Of a stretch of DNA of 64,000 bases, positions 1-13,269 are shown piece after piece. The notes under the pieces are model-generated. The model was not told the DNA's origin and ran no database searches. It saw nothing but the letters and a program-made list of their open reading frames with translations. The position numbers were made by a program, and so were the translations under genes. The DNA is from Diadema setosum (taxonomy: Eukaryota; Echinodermata; Echinoidea; Diadematoida; Diadematidae). The stretch is from assembly GCF_964275005.1 (NCBI RefSeq), contig NC_092704.1, forward strand, positions 14,109,371 through 14,173,370. Direction: 5' to 3'. Within the stretch, counting starts at the first letter, position 1; the number at the start of each line of letters is the position of its first letter.

Positions 1-686
1 ATTGAAGAAAATAAAAGTGACGTCGAACAGTTCACATAATTATTCTCGTCAAGAGAGTCGGGTCAAGAGCGAAATGGTTTGAGGAAGGACAAATATTCAT
101 TTGAACAGTTGTTGAAAACTAACGAGAGAAAATTAGTATAACTGAAAGTAGGGAATTGGCATACAGATACACAGACGGTATCAAAACATTGGATAATTTT
201 ATGGAAAAATATTTTTGGATTTTAATGTGCGTTAGATAAAAATCCTTCTTCTTAATGCGATGTTTTTGTATCAGTTGAAAAAAGGAATTTTTGTAAAGGA
301 AAAGAAACAAAAAAAAAAATACCCTGAATGTTACAAAGTTTTAAAGCGGATAAAGTGTGATAAGTTTCCGGGCAATAATGGATTTCAATACAAAGTGGAG
401 TTTTATAGCACTTCTTTTGTCAATTTGGGGGATATTTTTAGTGCAGACATTAAACCAAGCATACAATGGGGGGGGGGGGGGGGGGAGGGAGGAGTATCCA
501 TATCCAAAAAGCATGTAGGCCCTATAGTAATTACATTGATATAGAGCAGGAAGGTAAAGATGGCATGTCGATTAAAGATATATATAATAACGATGCGCTT
601 TGAGCACTCTTTTACAGAGTGGATTTGACGCGATATAGATACTTCTACTACTAATAATCATCATCATCATTCAAAAAAAAAAAATA

Positions 687-688
<2 letters not shown>

Positions 689-718
<30 letters not shown>

Positions 719-741
719 GATTATTATTGTTATTATTATCA

Positions 742-781
<40 letters not shown>
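689..781. repeat. (TAA)n then (TTA)n microsatellite
   Basis: A TAATAA run from about 692 is followed by TTATTA from 720, so the two halves are complementary and can form a long hairpin. Confidence 0.9.
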
Positions 782-782
<1 letters not shown>

Positions 783-1084
783 AGATTACAGATTTATTAC
801 ATGGGCAAATGGTAATTATAAGATTTTGTCAAAAGTTTTAAAATAAACAAAAATTATGAAAGTGGTACTACTTGAAATTGTTAATCATGCGTGTTCATTG
901 TGATCATGTTAGTTACATGAAAATCAAAAGTATATGAGAATCTGTTTAGATGATAGACGTTTTATTTCTCTATGGCTACCCAAGGGGGTTTTGGTAGCTA
1001 TTGAAAAAGCATTTGATTCTGGTGCGAGTTTCTTCACTTTGTCTCCCTCTACAAATTAAATTTGTTAAGATCGCAACTGCTGAT

Positions 1085-1190
1085 CTGTAAATTAACAAAC
1101 ACGTCGGAAAAAAAGGAACCAGTGGGACTCAAACTTGGCATCTACTGCTTTCCGGGCAGCGACACTCGCACCTGTGAAGTGAAGAAACTC
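1085..1190 (-). repeat. Possible tRNA-derived SINE fragment
   Basis: The minus strand reads GCTGCCCGGAAAGCAGTAGA, then CCAAGTTTGAGTCCCACTGG. AGTTTGAGTCC is near the pol III B box (GGTTCGANTCC). No convincing A box. Confidence 0.3.
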
Positions 1191-4100
1191 GCACCTGAAC
1201 CTTCACCCTTCTGAATATCATATTTCTCTCAACATTTGATTCTGTCGTGCACATGCCTTTTTGTTCAAAACATTAGCATTATTTGACTTCGGTAGGTCAT
1301 TCTCGATCTTGGATTAAAAGTTTTGCTTATGGATGTAACTATAGCTGTATTATGAATGGGTGGGGGAGGTGGGACTCAATATAACAGGATACTTTGATAT
1401 CAAGCAGTCTGGGTGTGAGGCAGGGTGGCACATATACTTCTCCATATTTGTTTTTGTTTACCATTAAAACTTTATAAAAGGGTTGTCGGAAAAGATACGA
1501 ACATTAAGGGTGTTAAGTGTCGGCAAAATGAGGTGAAACACACCTTGTCAGCATTGTTATATTTTTCTGTTTGTAAGAGATCAGCATGTAATTGGTAGGT
1601 TACAATACATTTTGGATGAATTTGGGTGAAATTTGAATTTGATTTTTTTTTTTTTTTTGGTGATCTTGCTTACAAATCAGCATCATAGGGATTTATTTTT
1701 CTTTGGATATTAAGGTTACGGCAGAGGAGATTTTGACTCAGAAAGATATTGGGTATATAAGGACCAAAAAAGAAAGGGTAGGGATGGTATGTTAAGAAAG
1801 ATTTTAACGCTTAAATGGGGAAATTATTCATTAAATAAAAGCATTTTGCTTTATTAAGATTAATAGGGCTCATTACACGAGCTTGACACTGAATAAAACA
1901 GACCCATGAGATAGACACTATAAGTGTAAAAGACTCACAAGCACGACCACTGTCGACACTCGGCAAATCACGTCCTCGAGCTAGACGTTACGCAAATAAG
2001 GTCCACAAGTGCAACACTTTCTTGGTAAGTAAGGCTCACACGATGAACGGCGCTATTTTAGATACCAACGACAAGTATCTGTACAGGGTGTAGCAACAAT
2101 GGCATAAGAGGTAAAAAATAATGATGGGAAGAGCAGTTTGTTTCGTCATGCTAATGGGAGAGAAAATTGTTACCAATTATCAATTTTGTTTCCTGATGAC
2201 ATTTTGCTCTTCATGGACCTCAACACCCTATAATTTGATGTCGAAATGCTTCAAGTTTGGATATTCGATGACACCACGCTGCCTTTAGGTTTGCACAATA
2301 AGTGCAACATGGACAGGACATCAGATTTTTTCTCCTTTTTTATCGTTTCATTAGTCAATTGTCGTTAATACAAATCATCCTACCCGTTTGTCAAGAATTA
2401 TTTAGGAATCATGTTATCAGGAAAACAATATGTAATAATTTCTGTAACTATGAAATGCTGCCCATTGACGAAAGCTTTTGAAGTTGCAGCGATTCATCGG
2501 TAATTTGGGGTTTATGTTTTTAATTCTCCATAAAACGGTAATATTCCAAAGGAAGAAATAACTGTGTACATGGATACAATACTATTCTTTTCCCGAATCA
2601 TTACGATGCCTTTATACACCCCTCACGTTGTTTGGTGAAATCATACAAATGGAGCACCTTCGCTAATGACTATACCGCTTGTATATAGGCATTATACATG
2701 TACTACCCGTCAAGATATGTTACGGGGGTGGGGGGGGGGGGGGATGGGGGTGATCACGTCGACATGGACAAGAAGTGAAACGCTTCCTTGTAAACTTCTT
2801 TCACAATAATAGGACTTTTTTCCAGTAGTCTGATCTTAATGTACGCATTATCAGGTTTTCATTTTTTTTCTGTACAAGCATCCATGTTCTGTGAGGAGGG
2901 AAAGGGCAGCTTCGTATGATCAAACCTTCCAGCCCCTCAAAAATAATAATAATTATTTCTCCCTTATTCCACTATTGGGGCACTCTGTTATACGCATACT
3001 CTTTCATTGGTTCATAGTTGGCGCTGTTTATCCTGTGGAGCTCGTGGGCTTGATTTTGCCTACTGTCTAGCTCGTGGGCCTTTTTTCACTTGATGTCAAG
3101 CTCAGTAGACTGATTTCGTAACAAAATAGGCCATGCGACACTTGGCGCTTCATACAAATTGTCCATGGTTTAAACCATGATTTCAAAAATTGTACCACCT
3201 TCGTGAATTCGGACCTTAATCTAGCTCTCGGGCTGTATGACTCGTGGATGTTGAGCCAAACGTGTGTACCCGATTTATTCACATCACTTTTGTCCCTGAA
3301 TGGGTATTTTCAGAGATGAAAAAAAAAAATAAAATAAAAATGAATGAATCCTTTGAATTACTGTGCAATGGAAAAGATTGCGTAAAGAGAAACATTATGT
3401 CATATCAAAATTATGAGTTTGAAAGTTCTGAATTAATGACAAATTTCCAGGTATTTGCGAAGAGTCAACGTGTTATGTGGTTGAACGTCTTTTACACTAT
3501 AATGCATGGAGAAAAAGATAGTGGCTGGAAATTGTATTTTGATTTCTGTTATCAAACAAAACAGTAGGGCGTAGACTGATTTTTGTATGTGACTGGATGC
3601 GTACGGATTCACCAGTCATGACACGTATAACACCATCTTTTATCTAGAAATTTGTAAGGCTTGGTGAGATATTGAGAACTACAAACATTTTGAAAACAAT
3701 GCTGTTAATCCAATGAGAATAAACGAAATGAAGGCAAGATTTGCTTTTTAAAGAGATTTACATGAGGCAGGAATAAACAGGGAACAAGATACATGTATTT
3801 TACAATATTGCACATCTAAAACCTCACTCATGTTTTCAAGGCTTAGGTCTGACCATGAAGACAGAAGATTTGTTAAAAATGAATGATATTTATATTGTGG
3901 TGCTATACCATAAAAGTGGAAACAATCTGTAAATTTTAAGGGTCCGAGATAGTGTATTACGAATTTGGGTTCAATATTATTTAAATCAGTGGGCATTAGA
4001 GAGTGAATTCATATTTTGTATCCTTTTCTCTTTCTTTTTTTCATCGAGAATATATCTGGCTATAATCATAGTGGAAGATTTACGGTCATCATGCTTTAAG

Positions 4101-4937
4101 AATAAGGAAGGTCACAGCATTTATGATTATACCGATGATACGGGAAAATGATTATACATGTATGATATTATTTTAATAAGCCGATGAGTTCCCCTTTCAT
4201 TAAAAAATAAATAAATAAAGGGATACAGCCTACAGGCATGACGGAGGATTTCAATTTCTGTTGTTGCATAAGTGTAGTTTACACCAGGAAAGTTTTATTA
4301 CGGCTTTATTATCATCATCATTATTATTATTATATTTTTTATAGGTTTCCTCGGTCAATTTCATTGTTTTGTCATTCAATTTCATATTAGAGGCATTCAT
4401 CTTCGTTCAAATTGATAAATTCGGCAATCAATTCCGTATTTGAGCATTCTGATTCATCGAATGGACGTACATGTTCGGCAATGGTTATTCAACTTTGTCT
4501 CCACCTGTCACCACCTCTTTCCGAGCATTCAAATTCATATATGGGCAAACAAGATCATAAAAGTATCATTCAAATAAAACCTGCATGATGTCCACTAAAA
4601 AGTAAATTAATTGTACTGCGTTTTAAATTGAATGTTAAAAACGCCCACACGTCGATCAAACAATGATGCAAATAAGTAGGGATGAAGATCGCAAAGCCGT
4701 ATGATAATCATTATTGTAATACAGATGTCAAATGAAAATTCCAAACACAATAGGGTGCCTACATTGTAATTTGTGATGACCTCAATGAAAACAAACTGAA
4801 AATTCGAGATAAAGAAAGCCATGTGATGGCATGACGAAATGAGGACTTTATATTGAAGTTTACGTAACATGTTAAGCATAAGAAAAAAAAAACTATGGCT
4901 GTTCAAATGAACAAATGCTGCTCATGATGATGGGACT

Positions 4938-5513
4938 TAAAGGTAGGGGATACCTTTTACGGACCTCCCAAAATGCAGCGAAACATTAAATATGAACCTC
5001 AGGGGACTTGTTTAGGCCATTGCTTAGAAATTTGGAAGTCAACAGTTACCTACAATTTGAATAACGCACAAAAGTCAACTACTCAGTAGTTTAATGTGTG
5101 TCAGCCACACTTGAACCGTTTTGTTGCAGTCTTCTGTATCTTTTTTTTTAATCTATAAACACAAATCTAAAAGTATAAGAGCTGATATAATAACATATAG
5201 AGTGTGTGGCAAGAATGTGTATAGAAATGTTTGTAAGTTTTGATGAACTTTCTTCACAAAATATACATGATGGACACATATGCAGTGCATGGGTCTGCAA
5301 AGGTTGCCTAGTAATGTACTGGAATTTACGGTGAGTCCCGATAAAAAAAAATCAATTCAAAATCTAACGGTCAATAAAATGTACTAAATGTTACCTTCCA
5401 CTTTCAATACTTTATGGGAGTTTCTAAAATGATACTCTCTTCAACATACCACTGTATTTATACAACTCTTCATTTAAGGCATGCAAATGGGATTCCCTAC
5501 CTTTAAGATAAAA
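4938..5513. mobile_element. ~575-bp TTAA-flanked MITE
   Basis: The left end CTTAAAGGTAGGGGATACC and the right end GGGATTCCCTACCTTTAAG form an inverted repeat with TTAA on both sides. No ORF. A different family from 26800/32925, with the same TTAA signature. Confidence 0.6.
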
Positions 5514-5763
5514 AGTAGAGTCTTATTCAATGATTAGCTGGACATAATCAGCCTTCCTTATTCATAAGAATATGTGCATTACCGATATTGAATGCTCAAT
5601 TGTAAAATTCGCTTGTTCAAAAACTAAGTTGAAAGTGATTTTAAGTGCTTATCGAGTCCATCGCGCGAATTTGAACGCCCTGAACAAGTATGCTACCGGT
5701 TCAACGGAATGTAAGCCACCATAATCTCGTTCAAATCATCAGAGAGGTCAAGCCATTCTACAT

Positions 5764-8409
5764 GTGAGTTATAATTTCCCACGCTTTTTTATGAGCAATA
5801 TGAGATTCCTTATTAACAAGTTTGATGAATTAGAGCTGTTACTCCGAGATAAAGACATTGATGTGTGCGCCGTGACTGAATCTTGGCTGACCTTAGATAC
5901 TGTTGACCACTTCTCAGTCCATGGATACTCGCATTTCTCAAAATGTCGGACTAGTCGAAGAGGAGGAGGGGTGTCCTTGTTCATCACTGTGCCCAACGAC
6001 CTTGAAATCGCCTGGGTGCATATTCGCCCCCGGCGCCTCCCTCGCAAAATCTCCAGCGTATACATCGCAGTTTTATACTCACCCACAAATAGTGGTACTG
6101 AAGAACAGATGATCGATCATATCGTTCAGTCAATCGATGACCTGCGATTGAAACATCCATCTATTGGGCTGGTTGTGCTGGGTGACCTTAATCGGCTAGA
6201 TACAGATGTCATTTGTGCCAATTGCTCTCTTCGACAGGTAGTGGACAAACCCACAAGATCTGGCTCAATTCTGGATAAGATCTTAACAAACCTCGGGGAC
6301 TTCTACAAACAAGTTGTCATACTTTCCCCCCTCGGAAAAAGTGACCACAATGAGGTAACCTGGTTTCCCAAGGAAGTATTGCCCCGTGAGCCCAATGTGT
6401 TGACTAGGCGTGTCTTGAGACCTATCCGTGACTCTGACGCAAGATGTTTTGGTAGATGGATCTCAAATCAGTCCTGGTCTAATGTTCATGATGCCCCAGA
6501 TACCCAGACTAAATGTGATGAGTTCTACTCCACCCTTCACCAAGCCCTGAACACATTCTTCCCTCAGAGGGAGGTACGAGTCCACAACAAACCATGGATC
6601 CCCCCTGATAGTGAAATCGCTGATAAGACAGTACGCACGACCAACATCTCTTTGTGAACGGCCCCATAAGTGCTTGGAAAGCCTGCCGCAATAAAATCTG
6701 CAGGAGCATTACGCCGAGCGAAGAAAGAATTCTATCATGATCGTGTTGCCAAATTGAAGAATGATGATCCTGCGTCATGGTACAAAAACATTAAGCTCAT
6801 GACGTCACGTAGCCAGTTGAACGAGATAATCCATGTTCCGGATGTTGATCAGTCGAAAGCAGACGTTGTCGCTGAAACCATCAATTCGCATTTCATAAGC
6901 ATCTCAAGTGGTATCGCACCCCTTGACATGTCCAAACTCCCACCGTTGACGTCTGATACCCCACCACTTCCAAGACTTGAACAATGGGAAGTGATGCGAG
7001 AGTTGCAAAAAGTGAGTCCAGGGAAATCTTGTGGACCTGATGGAATCCCGGCGAGAGTGATAAGGATGTTTTCACTTGAATTAAACTCCCCGTTGTGTCA
7101 CATTCTGAACAGTTCCTATACTGAACGTGTTGTGCCACACCAGTGGAAGCAAGCAATAGTAGTTCCTGTCCCGAAAGAGAAACCAGCCAGAATGGATAAG
7201 CTTAGACCAATAGCACTTACAGATCATTTTGCAAAACTTGCTGAGTTGTTTATCACTAAGTGGTTGGTGTCTGCCATTGATCCCTCCCTTGACAGTAAAC
7301 AATTTGGTAGTAGAGCTGTTATGTCATGTACGCACTGCTTAGTGGATATTGTCAACTTTTTATCCAAAAACGCCAACAAGCTAGGTACTACGTCCGTGGT
7401 AGTTACAACAGATTTCTCCAAAGCTTTTGATAGAGTAGACCACTCAATAATCATGTCAAAGTTGGTTGAATTACAAGTCCATCCTTCTCTCATATCTTGG
7501 ATTGCCAACTTCCTCACTGACCGATCCCAGCGTGTTCGCTACCGTGGTTGACTGTCCTGAAGTAGATCTCTCTATGCGGGAGTACCACAAGGAACACGTT
7601 TAGGCCCAGTGTTATTCCTGATTCTCATTAACGACGCCTTGATGCCATCCAGTATTGACCATTGGAAATATGTAGACAACATGACGATAGCGGAAGCAAC
7701 ACAACGAGGATCGGTCGGTGAAATGCAAGGTACCCTTCAGAAATTAGACAGATGGTGCACTACAAATAACATGCAACTGAATGCTTCTAAATGTCATGTA
7801 ATGAGGGTTGATTTTGGTAGAACCCAGTTGCCTCCTACACAATGTAGTCTAAATGGCCAGACGTTGACTGAAGTGGATGTGGCAAAAATCCTAGGTGAAT
7901 TGGTGCAGTCTAACCTCAAGTGATTCAGCTACGTGAGTGCCATGCTGTCAAAGGTTAGTAAGAGATTGGTCATGTTAAGATCATTGAAATCTTTTAAACT
8001 TCCAATGAAAGATTTGTTAAAAGTGTACACAGGTTACATCAGACCCCTGGTTGAATACGCCGTCCCGGTGTGGCATCCGGGTCTTACACACCAGCTGTCA
8101 CTCCAAATTGAAAGGGTGCAAAAACGAGCCCTACGAATGATCTTAGGCGAATCCTACGGCACTTATCTCAATGCTCTCGAAATAACACAACTTCAGTCTC
8201 TTGAGGCTCGCAGGCATGATGTATGCTGCAAATTTGCGAAGTCACTGCTAAAGTCACAACAATTCAGGCACTGGTTACCAGCACCTCGACAGACCAGGTA
8301 CTCTTCATCTTTAAGAAGGTCAACACATCCCACTGTGAGGTGTAGAACAGAAAGGTACAAGAGAAGCCCAATTCCATATCTTCTTGAGTTATTAGATATT
8401 AAACAATAA
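5764..8409 (+). pseudogene. Endonuclease-reverse transcriptase ORF2, inactivated
   Basis: EEP endonuclease motifs: TESWL, RRGGGV, LYSPT, GDLN, LDKILTN and GKSDHN. RT motifs: SPGKSCGPDGIP, LRPIALTDHFAKL, FSKAFDRVDH (motif A Asp kept), AGVPQGTRLGPVLF and KYVDNMT (7667-7684). The catalytic YxDD reads YVDN because of GAC to AAC at 7678, so the second Asp is lost. In-frame stops lie at 7549, 7558 and 7921. At about 6635-6710 the coding sense moves to another frame (HLFVNGPISAWKACRNKIC) and then returns, which implies two compensating indels and explains the stops at 6655 and 6667. Most of the ORF otherwise stays in one frame over 2.6 kb, so the copy is moderately old and cannot move by itself. Confidence 0.85.
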
Positions 8410-8873
8410 TTTGGAAAGGTTTAATGATTTAAAGGTATAGTTGTATGAGACTTTTTTTTAAGGCAACTGTGAAGTAACTGAAATTAAAGTTGGTGTATAT
8501 CGTTGCGGAATCGAAATATGAATGTGAAAGGTATGATTATTGTGTCGCCACGAAAAGCGTTGTCATGGTAAACAATTTTTGGTAACTGATATCAAATCTG
8601 TTATGTATATCAATGAGCTGAGGCTGGTGTAATTATGTATGGTATTTTTGTGTTTGCAACCAGGGAAGTGTTGCCCTGGTAACTGTGTTTGTTCCAATTC
8701 TTAATCACTTCCATAATAATGAAGTAATAGATAAAATTATGAATGGGAGTTATGTTTATAAATTTGGGTGCTTGTGTTTAAGGTTAAAGGTGAAGTTTAA
8801 TGTTCAAATTCTTTTTTTCTATGTTTGTGCAATGCCGGAGGTTATCTTTTTTGAGAGAATATTTCGGGCCGTG

Positions 8874-9421
8874 AGGTCAAAGGTCAAAGGTTAAACGTCA
8901 AGTGAATGTTTTCTTTTTTCCTTCTAGCTCTAAAATGGTTCAAGGTATATTCATGGAACTTAGTAAATATGTATGTATTGATAGGCAATGATTGCCTTGG
9001 AATTTAAGGGTCAAAGGTTAAAGACAAATGTTTATTATTTTTTTGTTTTTCCCATATGCTCGTGCAATACCGGTATTTTCAGAAGCTTGGTGTGTATTTG
9101 TATTACCTTATAAAGAGAATATTTTGGGTTATGAGGTCAAAGGTTTAAGGTTGAAGGTTAAGTGAAAATGTATTTTTGTATTATAGATATTTCGGAAATG
9201 GTTCAAGGTACATTCATGCAACTTAGAGAATATACCTGTACCGATTGGCAATGATTGTTTGAAATTTTAGGGTTAAAGGTGAAGGTCAAATGTACACTTT
9301 TCCTTCTTTGTTTCTCCCATGCTTGTGTAATGCTGGAGGGTATATTTTGAAGCTTGGTGTGTATTCGTATTACTTAATGTTTTTTCCCCGGGGGGGGGGG
9401 GGAATATGAGGTCAAAGGTCA
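8874..9421 (+). promoter_or_regulatory. DR1 motifs in retrotransposon 3' repeats
   Basis: AGGTCAAAGGTCA is exact at 8874-8886 and 9409-9421, with degenerate versions near 9135 and 9545. They lie in the roughly 265-bp tandem units of the CR1-like element. Confidence 0.4.
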
Positions 9422-9926
9422 AACGTCAGGTGAAAATATGTATATCTTTTTAATATATCTGGGAAATGGTTCAAGGTACTTTCATGGAACTAAGTGAATA
9501 TGCATGTATTGATGGGTAGAAATTGTTTTGGAAATATTAGGGTTAAAGGTCAAACATCAAGTGAAAAAGTTACAATTCCAAATTCGGTTATTTTTCCCCT
9601 CATATCCGGGAATGGTTTAAGGTACAATGTACAGTCATGGGACTTAATGAATATTCATGTACTGATTGGCAGTGATTGTCTTGGAAACTTTAGGGTTAGC
9701 GATCCATGTCAATTCAAACTTTCCTCATTTTTTGTGTATGCAGTGCCTGAGAGTTTTCTTTCTTGTTCGAATTGTTCTTGTTTTGTGTGAGCCTGCGTGT
9801 TATTTTGATTTTGTAATTTTACATTTGTATATTTATGTAATACTGTGTATGTATATTTTTCACTTTTGTAAAATCATTTGTAATTCAGCCTCTGGCTGCG
9901 ATCAATGATTTGATGAATAAAGATAC

Positions 9927-9961
<35 letters not shown>

Positions 9962-10170
9962 CAAAATCCATGCTCAAACATGAAATTGAATGCTTATATC
10001 TGACTTTGAATTTGTGACCCCTAATTTAAGTGTCCCAAAACGAATCCGAAAGCACTGAACGTGAATTCGCTTGACCCTATCAGTCAGTGCAACACTTTAA
10101 ACATACGAATTTGAATGCACATTATGAAAATGAATGTCAATTTTACGAAATCGGCCGGGAAAACCTATAT

Positions 10171-10213
10171 TCTTCTTCTTCTTCTCCTTCTTCCTCTTCT
10201 TCTTTTTCTTCTT

Positions 10214-10244
<31 letters not shown>

Positions 10245-10300
10245 TTATTATTATCATTGTAATTATTACTATTATTATTATTATTATCATTATTATTACC
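10171..10300. repeat. (TTC)n-(TTA)n microsatellite
   Basis: A polypyrimidine TTC run to about 10241, then TTA/CAT runs. It produces false Ser/Leu/Lys/Asn-rich frames on both strands. Confidence 0.9.
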
Positions 10301-10804
10301 TTTTAAGAGACAACCTCTGTTGTTTTTGCAGAGAACCTTAGAATTATCTGCATTTCTTCTTACATTGTGATAAGGTAAAATCGTTGTGGGAATTTGTAAT
10401 TCACCTGCATTTTGGAATGAATATGAAATTATCATGAATTAATCATTATGAATTAAGACTCAGGCCTATGGATTGGAGAGACGACTTTGGTGGAATTTTG
10501 GGTGGTTCAAATAGACAGAGATATTTTTAACAGTTTTAATCAGTTCATGAAATGACAATTTTCAAATCTAGGACAGAAAAAAAAAAGATTGCACTATTGA
10601 TTTGAATGATACTAGCAGATGAGGAAAGAGTCTTGCGATTAAGAAGTGAAAGTTGCATTACAATATGTTTAAAACAGAGAGAGAGAGAGAGAGGAAACTT
10701 CATCTAATCTGTTGAACGGACCAATTTGAGCCTGCTTAGTTTAAGTAGAATCACAGTCAGTGATGTTCCTGGCAACCTACAGAAATATTTGCCGTAAACG
10801 GTGT

Positions 10805-11205
10805 GGGAAAAGTTGGGGTACCCTCGTTACAGTACTGTATGTCCCCCCAAAAAAATTACAACAGAACCCTCAGCAATGGTAACTTTTAAAATAGTCAGGC
10901 GATCCAAATACAATTTCATGGTATGCAACTATATCTCATTGCTCACATCTTACAGGAAACTCCATTCGATTTGCTTCAGTGGTCAAAGAGAAATGAGGAA
11001 TTTTGTAGAGCATGTCAGGAATCTCTTCCCTCCAAGTTCTGTCCGTTGTGTTCAACATTAATACGCAGTTGCACGAGCTGCCGCAGCATCCAAGTGCTAA
11101 ACTTGGAAGAATCAGACTAATGACATGCTTTACAACAATCTACATTTCTCTCTGACTGCTTAACCAAATTGAATGGAGTTTTCTGCAAAACAGACCCTGA
11201 AGTAG
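10805..11205. repeat. Dispersed repeat, copy A
   Basis: About 370 bp closely match 34130-34490: shared CATTCGATTTGCTTCAGT, GTCAAAGAGAAATGAGGAAT, AGCATGTCAGGAATCTCTTC and CAAATTGAATGGGGTTTTC-like words. Family not identified; the small frames in it are not conserved. Confidence 0.75.
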
Positions 11206-11531
11206 CATTTGGACAGTGTAATCATACTAGGTGTTATCAATGCAAAAATCCGATCGATTTTTTTTTCTTTTTTTTTTTGGTAGTTTGATTTTCCTCGTAA
11301 TTTTCTTGTACATGGTACAGGCGACACCCGTTACAACGAAGTCCTAGGGACCGTCAGTTTTCTTCCGTTACTTTAAAATTTCATTATATCCGAAGAAATA
11401 GCGTATAAAGATGCATCGATGATAATTTGGGCTCCTGAATTTCACTTCGTTGTATCCGTTATGTCGTTAATCGTGTTTGTCATAACGGAGTTATTGCAGT
11501 TTTTATTTTGTACTCCTCTCTCCCTCTCCCC

Positions 11532-11566
<35 letters not shown>

Positions 11567-12024
11567 CTCTTTCTCAAGTAGCGTTATTTCAATTCTGTTT
11601 GTATAATTGTCGGAATTATTTCTGTATGATTCTATAAGAAAAAAACACAAGTACAGGTTACTTGTGTGGAGATTGAAGTGAACGTCAGACTGCCCGAGGA
11701 TGAGGTACATCAAAGCACTACACCACACCTTTAATACCATACAAACGACAAACAAGTTATACAGTATCCGAGTGCTACCTTTACCGTGAAAAATCTTCCT
11801 TTATTGTCACTCCGATTACCTGGACGCACTGTACATTTTATCTGTCTTTCTGTTTTTTCAAATGTCTGCTGTACACCATGCAGTACACTGAAGAATACGA
11901 CGCGTCTGCAGTTGGCTCAGTGTTGAGGTAAATTCCCCAAATGAAGTAAACCCTATACACTGTATGGTGTTTTTTTTTTATTTTTTTATTACTGCCAACT
12001 AAAAAGAAAAGAAAAACGAAAAAA

Positions 12025-12235
12025 CGAAAAGCACTCCGAGGAAGTAGACCTCCGCCAAGCAGTTAATTCCCACCCATACACCAAAAGTTATTACATGTTT
12101 CTAGGCTTATGTTATTATCAACTTTTCCTGCAAGTTTCATCCAAATCCCTCTACAACTTTGTGAGTTATTTTGCACACAGACAAACAAACTAACGCTGAT
12201 GACAACATAACCTCCCTCATTGGCGGATGTAAATA
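12025..12235. repeat. ACCTCCGCC-ended short repeat
   Basis: Begins GTAGACCTCCGCCAAGCAG and ends ACCTCCCTCATTGGCGG, with AAGTTTCATCCAAATCCCTC and GACAAACAAACTAACGCTGA inside. Its end resembles the 20.95-21.06 kb terminus (GTAAACG, GACGG, AACATAATGCCTCCGGC), so it is a related non-autonomous family. Confidence 0.5.
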
Positions 12236-13269
12236 GAAAACCACCCTTGTGGAGAATATCTCGTGCACTCCATCATCTTTTCTACAACACTAGCTCCATA
12301 ATCCTCCTACAAACACGTCTTTCTTTTCTCAGAATAACTTGTTACGTGCATATTGGTATGCTTCGTATTACAGTGAAATGTGGCATTGCGCTTCATTTCA
12401 CTGTAGATAAATTCGGGAATCCATTAATCGCGTCACATTGAATGCAGAGGCCGCGACGTTTTTGTCTGTTTGTTGATTTTTTTTGTTTTGGGGTTTGTTT
12501 TGGGTTTTTTCCCTTATGAGGGGGTTGCAGCCATGGGCGGGGGTGTCAGGGGTCACTCGTAGCCGCGTTCTGCTTCCATAGGAACAATCTCCTGGACAAA
12601 TCATGAGTATTTTCATGATACATGTATTTGCTTTTTACCGATCCCCCCCCCCTTTTTACTTTTTGATGTGACAAGCTACAAATTCAGAAATGGCAGTGGT
12701 CTATTTTTTTTTTTAATGATTGACTAATGAACCTTAGTAAAATGTTTCTTTATCTTCCATTTTGAGTGCTGCCTGTGGCTGCTGATTGACAATAATCCCT
12801 CAAACCAGGAGTCATGAACGTTATACATAAAAACTGAACATATAGCTTGACCGAGAACAGCATGACAACACCATTCTTGATGTCTTTTTCATGATTATGT
12901 TTATTGTTGAAAAGAACAGTGACCTTTTACAAGACTGGAGACCAAATTGGACATTATCATTGTCCCTTTTTTTTTGGGGGGGGGGGGGGGATGGGGTGGA
13001 TAAAGACCTTCATTGCTTCAAACAAGCCCAGTCTCACGTATATCAGAATTTCAATACTCATTACTGACAACACAGGCATCCGAGGCAAAACTAGAGCAAT
13101 TGTATTTACACTATTCAATTGCTGAGGGAATTTTTCATCAAAAAGAAATGCATACAACAATGATTGAATGACAACAATAACAAACAAAAGTAAAACGTCG
13201 GCGCCCACATTGTGTAAACCATACCTCTGGGAATTTTGCAGTTGCTTTCTTCTGGAAACAAGCACATTT

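Larger units (their letters stand above)
1..4937. other. Non-coding region, no gene seen
   Basis: Short frames only, none recognisable. It holds G tracts (near 470 and 2730), the (TAA)/(TTA) hairpin at 689-781 and a possible SINE piece at 1085-1190. The segment 3067-3260 shares GGCCATGCGACAC-type words with the MITE at 55617-55963. 4250-4560 is an unexceptional AT-rich stretch. Confidence 0.6.
5740..9957 (+). mobile_element. CR1/Jockey-like non-LTR retrotransposon, decayed
   Basis: One element with an endonuclease/reverse-transcriptase ORF (5764-8409), a long 3' region and a terminal (AAT)n tail at 9931-9957 just after a GATGAATAAAGAT signal. The segment CAGCCTCTGGCTGCGATC followed by AATAAA and a microsatellite tail is typical of invertebrate CR1-group 3' ends. 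The 3' region (8870-9700) holds about 3.5 units of a roughly 265-bp tandem repeat marked by AGGTCAAAGGTCA. The 5' end is not defined, and no ORF1 is visible. No target-site duplication could be assigned. Confidence 0.8.

Noticed and set aside
1085..1190. Functional tRNA gene
   Set aside because: Only a B-box-like word is present; no acceptor stem, D arm or anticodon arm pairs.
10087..10435. Ser-rich, Leu-rich and Asn/Lys-rich frames on both strands
   Set aside because: They are translations of the (TTC)n/(TTA)n microsatellite; no start context, splice sites or homology.
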